In this document: positions 1-4,193 of the stretch, piece by piece | Layout: every line of letters begins with the position of its first letter | Numbering within the stretch: position 1 is the stretch's first letter | Translations under genes and position numbers: made by a program | DNA from: an uncultured Bacilli bacterium | GTDB taxonomy: Bacteria > Bacillota_I > Bacilli_A > RF39 > UBA660 | Direction: 5' to 3' | NCBI GenBank assembly: GCA_947630865.1 | Contig: CANRJE010000080.1 | Coordinates: 1-6,154 of the forward strand | DNA: 6,154 nucleotides | Notes under the pieces: generated by a model | Databases searched by the model: none | The model's input: the letters and a program-made list of their open reading frames with translations, nothing else | Told to the model about the DNA's origin: nothing

Positions 1-76
1 ATTGGGGTATTTTAGTGGACCAATTTTCAATTAAAATTCACTTGCTTTTTGGACCAATTTTAGTATAGCAAAAACA
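1..76. mobile_element. Probable terminal segment of an IS21-like insertion sequence
   Basis: The motif TGGACCAATTTT occurs twice as a direct repeat (16-27 and 50-61, period 34). A 6-bp inverted repeat AATTTT/AAAATT lies at and just after the first copy. Multiple short direct repeats near each end, with a terminal CA/TG, are a feature of the IS21 family; here a plausible outer end is the CA at 75-76 (reading GCAAAAACA). No istA or istB coding sequence is visible, since the element would lie to the left of the window. The family call comes from repeat architecture and from a remembered resemblance to such ends. A different IS family or a simple intergenic repeat remains possible. Confidence 0.4.
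16..61 (+). repeat. 12-bp direct repeat TGGACCAATTTT, two copies
   Basis: Identical copies lie at 16-27 and 50-61, separated by 22 nt. The motif is richer in G+C than its surroundings, so chance is a less likely explanation than for the A/T-only repeats further right. It is probably a transposase-binding repeat of an insertion-sequence end. Confidence 0.85.
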
Positions 77-77
77 T

Positions 78-94
78 GGCGAGGGCTCTTTTTT
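78..94 (-). other. Single arm of a broken transcription terminator
   Basis: On the minus strand, immediately after the stop codon of the gene remnant at 93-335, the sequence reads A-run then GAGCCCTCGCC. This looks like the first arm of an intrinsic terminator (A-run plus GC-rich stem). The expected second arm, GGCGAGGGCTC followed by T-run on that strand, is absent between 1 and 77, where the IS-like sequence begins. The inference is that an insertion split the hairpin near its loop. Confidence 0.35.
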
Positions 95-335
95 ATCTTT
101 TTGAATATATTCCAATTAATTCTTTATCTCTTACAATCATAATATTTTTAATCCAATCTCTATGAGGATTTCTAAACAGAGCATCAAATAATTTTATAAT
201 TTCTTCATTAGAATAAGAATCATAATTTTCGAAATTAATTATTAAACTTTTTGCCTGTAATTTTTGTTTGTCTCTTTTAGTAAATGTTTCAATAGCATTT
301 TTAAATGTTTTAGTTCTATGACAATTTAAATGGTA
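93..335 (-). pseudogene. 5'-truncated gene remnant, possibly the tail of a CdiA_C-type tRNase/phage head-protein nuclease domain
   Basis: An open frame of 80 codons ends at TAA (95-93). Its only ATG is close to the end, and an in-frame TAA lies at 338-336, so no complete gene can start here. The translated part after the CRISPR repeat has the composition of a real protein, with the segments LQAKSLIINFENYDSYSNEE, NPHRDWIKNIMIV and RDKELIGIY. The order (basic segment, QAxxLIIxF strand, NEEIIKLF helix, WIKNIMIVRDKELI strand pair) resembles, from memory, the C-terminal half of the CdiA C-terminal tRNase-like domain found in polymorphic toxins and at the ends of phage minor head proteins. That identification is tentative. 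The first codons are read from the CRISPR repeat, so the genuine fragment probably spans only about 93-306. Confidence 0.45.
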
Positions 336-410
336 TTAAAACAAATATTATTTTATTGGTTGATTGTGATCCACGTTTTAATTCTATGATAATTTAAATG
401 CTATTAAAAA
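307..410 (+). CRISPR. Minimal type II-A-like CRISPR remnant: repeat, 32-nt spacer, degenerate terminal repeat
   Basis: A 36-bp unit at 307-342 begins GTTTTAGTTCTATG and ends GGTATTAAAAC. A second 36-bp unit at 375-410 differs at four positions (7, 16, 27 and 36). They are separated by a 32-nt unique spacer at 343-374. The first unit matches the Streptococcus pyogenes type II-A repeat at 26 of 36 positions by hand alignment, including the GTTTTAG start, CTATG, AATGGT and AAAAC end. Orientation by that match is plus, and the degenerate copy on the right is the usual terminal repeat. No further repeat lies within 100 bp on either side, no leader is recognisable, and no cas gene or obvious tracrRNA is in the window. 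It is most likely the trailer end of a decayed array. Confidence 0.78.
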
Positions 411-663
411 TAAAGATGGTATGTTGTTTCAAAGTTCATAAATCTTAAGTAATTACATTAATTAATAGTAAAGTAGGGTAGGTAGATAGTAAATTTATTA
501 CAATCATAAATCTTACAAATATTAAGTTATATTATTGTATTTAAATACTTAAAAAAATATATAACATAATGCAATTATCTAAAAGAATACTTTATGAATA
601 TTAAAATAAAAGACAATAGAGTAGTAATGATATTTAAAATATTAGTATATCTATTAAATATTG

Positions 664-713
664 TGTTATATAAAATAATTTCATATAACAGAAGTTAACA
701 TAATGTACATTAT
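664..713. repeat. Inverted repeat TGTTATAT/ATATAACA followed by a perfect 14-bp palindrome
   Basis: An 8-bp inverted repeat (664-671 with 683-690, 11-nt loop) is followed 9 nt later by the self-complementary ATAATGTACATTAT at 700-713. Both could be operator-like or cruciform-forming sites. The base composition here makes palindromes easy to obtain by chance, so function is uncertain. Confidence 0.4.
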
Positions 714-970
714 ATAAAGTTGTATTACACGTAAAAAAATACATTAATAATAGTATAATTATTACAATATTATATATAATAAATACTATAAATAGTATAT
801 TACCTATTTATTATTATATTAAAATAAGATTTGATATTCAAAATTAAATTTTTAATTTTATAATTATTTTATTATTGATTATTTAAATATATTATTTAGA
901 ATTTAGATTAATAATTATATTAAGTACTATCCTATTATCTCCTATTAATAAATAATTAAAAATACCATAA

Positions 971-1013
971 TTGAGATGAATAAATATTCATATTATTATA
1001 TCTCGATTTGTTT
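971..1013 (+). repeat. 43-bp hairpin element, copy 1
   Basis: This copy matches the one at 1078-1120 without gaps at 35 of 43 positions. Its outer arms TTGAGAT (971-977) and ATCTCGA (1000-1006) can pair over 7 bp with one T-G wobble. An inner palindrome ATGAATA-AA-TATTCAT lies at 976-991. The element ends in TTTGTTT, so it resembles an intrinsic terminator or a structured RNA hairpin on the plus strand. Confidence 0.6.
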
Positions 1014-1077
1014 CAGAGCATTTTATATTTATTTAATATTAGCTATCAATACAGAAAAAGATATAAAATAATTTGCA

Positions 1078-1120
1078 TCGAGATGAACAAGTATTCGTTT
1101 TTTAATTTCTCGATTTGTTT
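1078..1120 (+). repeat. 43-bp hairpin element, copy 2
   Basis: This is the second copy of the element at 971-1013, with the starts 107 bp apart. Outer arms TCGAGA (1078-1083) and TCTCGA (1108-1113) pair perfectly, and the wobble of copy 1 has become a C-G pair. The inner palindrome is weakened (ATGAACA versus TATTCGT around an AG loop). Mismatches are concentrated in the loop half, while the arms and the T-rich tail (ATTTGTTT) are kept. That pattern suggests the outer stem and tail are the maintained parts. Confidence 0.6.
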
Positions 1121-1218
1121 TATAAAATTTAAAAATTGATAAGTATATTATCTTACATTTAAATTATGTTCAAAATAATTAAATTTATACTAATCTAATA
1201 CTATTATATATATAATAA

Positions 1219-1267
1219 ACTCCCCTTTTTAAATCCAAATTTTGATAGGGGAAGTATTATTTTTTTT
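1219..1267 (+). terminator. Terminator-like hairpin upstream of the 53-residue small protein
   Basis: ACTCCCCT (1219-1226) pairs with AGGGGAAGT (1247-1255), leaving one bulged A and a loop of 20 nt. TATTA and an eight-T run follow (1260-1267). No plus-strand gene lies upstream in the window, so it may end a small RNA transcribed across 960-1200, or act as an attenuator in the leader of the small protein that starts 46 nt further on. The minus-strand reading has a poorer T-tract. Confidence 0.55.
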
Positions 1268-1303
1268 CTCATAGAATATCTTTATTAACACATAATAATA
1301 GTG

Positions 1304-1309
1304 GGTGAT
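1304..1309 (+). promoter_or_regulatory. Ribosome binding site GGTGAT for the small protein
   Basis: GGTGAT matches the 3' part of the extended consensus AGGAGGTGAT rather than the usual GGAGG core. It sits four bases before the ATG at 1314, which is the right register for that half of the anti-Shine-Dalgarno pairing. It supports translation of this short frame. Confidence 0.55.
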
Positions 1310-1313
1310 AAAA

Positions 1314-1475
1314 ATGAAAAAGAATAATCAAAGCATGAAAAACAATAATAACGTTACAAATAAGTTAAATAATTCTAAAAATTCTAACTTACGTAACAGT
1401 TCAAAATCAAATAATTCATGTAATAATCAACAACAAGAATCATCAAACAAATTTGATTTAAATGATTGCGAATAA
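1314..1475 (+). CDS. Small Asn/Ser/Gln-rich hydrophilic protein of unknown function (53 residues)
   Basis: ATG at 1314, preceded by GGTGAT, opens a frame of 53 codons ending in TAA at 1473-1475. The product is low complexity: 18 Asn, 9 Ser and 4 Gln, a basic first half, and a short acidic tail FDLNDCE. It has two Cys (positions 36 and 52). It has no hydrophobic segment, signal peptide or recognised domain. I do not recognise the gene. Short Asn/Gln/Ser-rich basic proteins do occur in spore-forming Firmicutes, but nothing here shows a spore role. Its stop is one base from the stop of the convergent Dps-like gene. It could be spurious given the AT-rich DNA, but the ribosome site and the absence of stops over 53 codons in a stop-dense region argue for a real gene. 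Confidence 0.55.
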   Translation: MKKNNQSMKNNNNVTNKLNNSKNSNLRNSSKSNNSCNNQQQESSNKFDLNDCE

Positions 1476-1476
1476 T

Positions 1477-1926
1477 CTAGGAGTTTTTGAGTACCCCTAC
1501 TCTCTTTCCTAAATATTTATTGAAATCTAGTACAAGGTTTATACTGCTTATATCATAATTTTTTAAAGCATATTCAAATACTTGCTTATTCATATTATTA
1601 ATAACTGTTAAATTTTTTAAAAGAATAGTATTAATATCATTGGCAGTATAATCCTTACTAGATATTTCTTTTATAGTTGAAATTGTTTTGTTTTCATCTA
1701 AACTCATAATAGGATAACCCCCTATTTTTTTTATTAAGAAAGCTAAATTACAATAAAATTCATTAAAGTTTAAAATATCATTTTCTAACTCTTTTTGAAT
1801 ATTACTTATCTCCTCCCCTTTTAAATTAAAATATAAATTATATAAATTGTTTTTAGTAATAAAAATATTTGTTAAGTACTGATTTAACATATCAGTATAA
1901 TTAAAGTTAATAAAAAGCACCTCCAT
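1477..1926 (-). CDS. Dps/ferritin-like protein lacking the ferroxidase residues
   Basis: The 149 residues follow the Dps pattern without gaps. LNQYLTN (14-20) opens helix A, LYNLYFNLKG (28-37) replaces the usual LHNxHWNVxG, IKKIGGYPIMSL (65-76) replaces the AERIxxLGGxPxxSL segment, TISTIKE and SSKDY follow, and then comes the C-terminal helix pair. Normal Dps proteins form 12-subunit shells that oxidise ferrous iron at inter-subunit sites. The four ligands (Listeria numbering His31, His43, Asp58, Glu62) align here with Tyr32, Gln44, Cys59 and Phe63, so iron oxidation at the standard site is not expected. Length is normal, so this is a diverged protein, not a truncation. It is the last gene after xerD and deoB, 28 nt downstream of deoB. 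The start is uncertain: the best ribosome site, GGAGGTG, overlaps the ATG at 1926 and points to ATT at 1911 (144 residues). Confidence 0.75.
   Translation of the reverse strand: MEVLFINFNYTDMLNQYLTNIFITKNNLYNLYFNLKGEEISNIQKELENDILNFNEFYCNLAFLIKKIGGYPIMSLDENKTISTIKEISSKDYTANDINTILLKNLTVINNMNKQVFEYALKNYDISSINLVLDFNKYLGKRVGVLKNS
1918..1924 (-). promoter_or_regulatory. Strong Shine-Dalgarno GGAGGTG overlapping the first ATG of the Dps-like gene
   Basis: GGAGGTG begins with the G of the ATG at 1926-1924. Upstream of that ATG the sequence is TTAATAT-like with no ribosome site. Six bases after GGAGGTG comes an in-frame ATT (1911-1909), the ideal distance. The next in-frame ATG (1890-1888) is too far away. 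The site therefore argues for a non-standard AUU start, or for a sequencing or assembly error. Confidence 0.5.
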
Positions 1927-1954
1927 ATTAATATATGTAAATGCCTATAAAAGT

Positions 1955-3118
1955 TTATTTTAATTTATCTAAAAAGCTTGTTCCCATCCAAGGTTTTTCA
2001 AGTTCAAAATTATCAGTAATTGTTGCTCCAATATCTGCCATTGTTTCTAATACATCTAGTTGTTTTGGCTCTTTAAAAAGTCTTGAATAAATAATTACAG
2101 GAACATTTTCTCTAGTATGAGCAAAACCTGGCATTGTTGGGTCGCATCCATGATCAGCTGTAATAATCAATAAATCATCAATATCTAATTTATTTAAAAT
2201 AATTGGTATTTCAACATCTAATTCCTCTATGGCTTTAGCATAACCTTTTACATCTCTTCTATGACCATATAAGGTATCAAAATCATTTAGGTTAAGAAAG
2301 CAAAGTCCATTAAAGTTTTTTTCCATTATGTCAATTAATTTATTAACTCCTTCTTGATTACTTCCAGATTTTATAATTTTAGTAATACCATAGCCATCAT
2401 AAATATCATGAATTTTTCCAATAGAAATTACTTGCAAATCGTTGTTTTTTAGAATATCTAAGACACTTTTATTAGGTGGAGTTAAAGTAAAATAACGATA
2501 ATTATTAGTTAAAGTATAATTGCCACTTTCTCCAGTAAAAGGACGAGCAATAACTCTTCCTACTTTCCATTCTTCGCGTTTAGTTATTTCTCTTACAATT
2601 TCAGCATATTGATATAAAACATTTATTGGAATAACCTCTTCATGAGCAGCAATTTCTAAATTAGAATCAGCTGTTGTATAAATAATTAAAGAACCAGTTT
2701 CACGGTGTCTATCACCTAATTTATTAATGATACTAATAGGGTCTCCAATAATATTTCCAATAATTCCTTTTTTAGTTTGATTGGCAATTGTTTCTAACAT
2801 TTCTCTTGGAAAGGCTGTTTCATCAAAAGCTTTATATGATGTATTATTTTCAATTCCCATTAGTTCATAATGTCCAGAAAGAGAATCTTTTCCTTTATTT
2901 TTAGGTCTTGCAATTGTATAGTAAGCTTCACTTTCTTTATTATTCATAGTAAGCGTATTTATAAATCCTAATTTTTCAAGATTAGGAATAAAAAGTTCAT
3001 ATTGTTTAACAATATTACCTAAAGTATTAGCATCTTTATCATTATAAGAACTAGCATCTATTGCTCCCCCTACTCCCAATGAATCAAGTACAATTAAAAA
3101 TATTCTTTTAAATTTCAT
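1955..3118 (-). CDS. deoB: Phosphopentomutase
   Basis: This cytosolic enzyme interconverts (deoxy)ribose 1-phosphate and 5-phosphate in nucleoside salvage. It belongs to the alkaline phosphatase superfamily and uses two Mn ions. At 387 residues it is full length. The metal ligands seen are Asp12 (VLDSLGVGG), Asp281 and His286 (DFDTLYGHRRD), Asp322 and His323 (TADHGCDP) and His334 (AHTRENVP), matching Bacillus cereus Asp13, Asp286, His291, Asp327, His328 and His339. The cap domain lies between about residues 95 and 215. The phosphorylated Thr of the KDT motif (Thr85 in B. cereus) is Ser79 here (KDSLSGHYE), an unusual but chemically reasonable nucleophile. The ATG at 3118 follows the xerD stop by 2 nt, with AGAGGA inside the xerD end, so translation is probably coupled. 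xerD followed by deoB is also the Bacillus order, but there a purine nucleoside phosphorylase comes next. Confidence 0.95.
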   Translation of the reverse strand: MKFKRIFLIVLDSLGVGGAIDASSYNDKDANTLGNIVKQYELFIPNLEKLGFINTLTMNNKESEAYYTIARPKNKGKDSLSGHYELMGIENNTSYKAFDETAFPREMLETIANQTKKGIIGNIIGDPISIINKLGDRHRETGSLIIYTTADSNLEIAAHEEVIPINVLYQYAEIVREITKREEWKVGRVIARPFTGESGNYTLTNNYRYFTLTPPNKSVLDILKNNDLQVISIGKIHDIYDGYGITKIIKSGSNQEGVNKLIDIMEKNFNGLCFLNLNDFDTLYGHRRDVKGYAKAIEELDVEIPIILNKLDIDDLLIITADHGCDPTMPGFAHTRENVPVIIYSRLFKEPKQLDVLETMADIGATITDNFELEKPWMGTSFLDKLK

Positions 3119-3120
3119 CT

Positions 3121-4044
3121 TTATTCCTCTTTTCTAAGATTATACTTTTCATAATCTTCTTTTATTTTATTATTGACAATATGTGTATAGATACTAGTTG
3201 TTGATATATCTGAGTGTCCAAGCAATTCTTGAATACTTTTGAGGTCTGCTCCATTGTTTAATAAATCGGTTGCAAAAGTATGTCTTAAAGTATGTGGAGT
3301 TGCATGAGTTTTGATGTTTTTTTCTTCCAAGATTTTTTTTAAAATCAAATTAAATCCTTGTCTACTTATACCCTTGCCATGATTATTTAAAAATAATTTA
3401 TCGGTATTGCCATTTTTCGTTTTTAATAGAGAACTTCTTCTTTCCAAATAATTGATAATAGCTTCTTTCGCATAAGGATTAAGTGGAACAATTCGTTCTT
3501 TACTTCCTTTTCCTTCAACGAGAATAATATCATTTTCAAGATCAACACTGTAAACATTTAAATTAACAAGTTCCGATACTCGAAGACCAGCTCCATACAT
3601 AAGTTCAAGCATTGCTTTGTCACGATATTTAAAAGTATTAGTTAAATCAACGTCTAAAATTTCATCAACTTCTGAATCGTTTAAAACAGTAGGTAAATAT
3701 TTTTCAATTTTAATGTTCATGATATTTTCAGTTACATCTTTACTGAGATGCCCCATTTTAATTGAATATTTATGCAATTCTCTAATAGTTGTTAAATGTC
3801 TTGATACTGTTTTAGTAGCTAAATCTTTTTCTCGTAATTCTTTTAAGTATTCGTAGATAGTTTTTTCTTTAACTGAATCTAAATCTGTGATATTTTTTCT
3901 TTTTAAAAAAGCAAGATAACTTTTTAAATCTTTTTTATAATTATAAATCGTATTTGAAGATAATTTTTTTTCTAGTCCTATATAGCTTAGATAATCTTTG
4001 ATTTCATCTTCTATATTACTAAATTTATTTTTATCGTCTTTCAT
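3121..4044 (-). CDS. xerD: Site-specific tyrosine recombinase XerD
   Basis: XerD, with XerC or an equivalent partner, resolves chromosome dimers at the dif site near the terminus. Numbering from the ATG at 4044 (307 residues), the core-binding SAM-like domain spans about 8-100 and the catalytic domain about 115-292. All catalytic residues are present: Arg155 (AGLRVSELVNL), Lys179 (GKGSKERIVP), His251 and Arg254 (PHTLRHTFA), His277 (LLGHSDISTT) and Tyr286 (IYTH). Their spacing equals that of E. coli XerD (Arg148, Lys172, His244, Arg247, His270, Tyr279). GHSDISTT and the position before deoB favour XerD over XerC. An in-frame GTG at 4053 would add three residues, but it falls at the predicted transcription start, and AGTGAT lies at the right distance from the ATG, so I prefer 4044. 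It is the first gene of the xerD-deoB-dps-like cluster and is divergent from rarA. Confidence 0.93.
   Translation of the reverse strand: MKDDKNKFSNIEDEIKDYLSYIGLEKKLSSNTIYNYKKDLKSYLAFLKRKNITDLDSVKEKTIYEYLKELREKDLATKTVSRHLTTIRELHKYSIKMGHLSKDVTENIMNIKIEKYLPTVLNDSEVDEILDVDLTNTFKYRDKAMLELMYGAGLRVSELVNLNVYSVDLENDIILVEGKGSKERIVPLNPYAKEAIINYLERRSSLLKTKNGNTDKLFLNNHGKGISRQGFNLILKKILEEKNIKTHATPHTLRHTFATDLLNNGADLKSIQELLGHSDISTTSIYTHIVNNKIKEDYEKYNLRKEE
3125..3130 (-). promoter_or_regulatory. Ribosome binding site of deoB inside the xerD 3' end
   Basis: AGAGGA is formed by the last Lys-Glu-Glu codons of xerD and stands six bases before the deoB ATG. Its location inside the upstream gene suggests translational coupling of the pair. 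Confidence 0.7.
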
Positions 4045-4059
4045 AAATATCACTATTTA

Positions 4060-4088
4060 AGTATAACATAGTTTTATTAATCTAACAA
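4060..4088 (-). promoter_or_regulatory. Sigma-A-type promoter of the xerD operon
   Basis: Reading the minus strand, TTGTTA (4088-4083) is followed after exactly 17 nt by TATACT (4065-4060). This matches the -35 consensus at 4 of 6 and the -10 consensus at 5 of 6. Transcription should start near 4054-4053, leaving only about nine bases before the xerD ATG. Confidence 0.6.
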
Positions 4089-4150
4089 TTCCCTTTTTAC
4101 TAATAAAAATTAATTATTTTAGAGTACTGCTTTTTATTTAATTAAATACG

Positions 4151-4159
4151 TGATAAAAT
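4151..4159 (+). promoter_or_regulatory. Possible extended -10 promoter of rarA
   Basis: TGATAAAAT fits the extended -10 form TGn plus TATAAT with one mismatch in the hexamer. No convincing -35 hexamer lies 17 nt upstream (TTTTTA at 4131). Transcription would start about 25-30 bases before the rarA ATG. The local base composition makes this tentative. Confidence 0.35.
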
Positions 4160-4180
4160 ATAGTTAATTATAAATTAGTG

Positions 4181-4187
4181 AAAGGAG
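4181..4187 (+). promoter_or_regulatory. Ribosome binding site of rarA
   Basis: AAAGGAG ends six bases before the ATG at 4194 and fixes that start codon. Confidence 0.8.
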
Positions 4188-4193
4188 TTTCCT

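Larger units (their letters stand above)
411..1313. other. Extended AT-rich region without a recognisable gene
   Basis: All frames are broken by frequent stops and the sequence is almost entirely A and T. What can be seen is a hairpin-forming inverted repeat and a 14-bp palindrome (664-713), a duplicated 43-bp hairpin element (971-1013 and 1078-1120) and a terminator-like hairpin (1219-1267). TATAAT-like hexamers are common by composition (for example 1211-1216) and cannot be assigned. A weak promoter candidate is TTGATA at 1136-1141 with TAAATT 18 nt further. The region could hold a small RNA between about 960 and 1267, but nothing proves it. Confidence 0.6.

Noticed and set aside
436..515. 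12-bp direct repeat TCATAAATCTTA at 436-447 and 504-515
   Set aside because: Nearly pure A/T words of this length recur by chance here, and no flanking structure accompanies them.
594..698. 34-codon hydrophobic reading frame (MNIKIKDNRVVMIF...) resembling a type I toxin peptide
   Set aside because: No ribosome binding site before its ATG, and Ile/Leu/Lys/Tyr/Asn are what random A/T sequence encodes. The frame also overlaps the inverted repeat. It is not distinguishable from chance.
411..1313. tracrRNA for the CRISPR remnant
   Set aside because: I looked for a stretch complementary to GTTTTAGTTCTATGACA. The best hit, TCATAGAA near 1270-1278, is too short and is not followed by a tracr-like AAGG/hairpin arrangement.
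1489..1502. GAGTA-CCCC-TACTC hairpin as a terminator between the small protein and the Dps-like gene
   Set aside because: The stem is only 5 bp, it lies inside the Dps-like coding sequence, and neither strand has a proper T-run after it.
3617..3856. Plus-strand 79-codon frame
   Set aside because: It lies wholly inside xerD on the opposite strand, which has a complete catalytic set, so it is a shadow frame.
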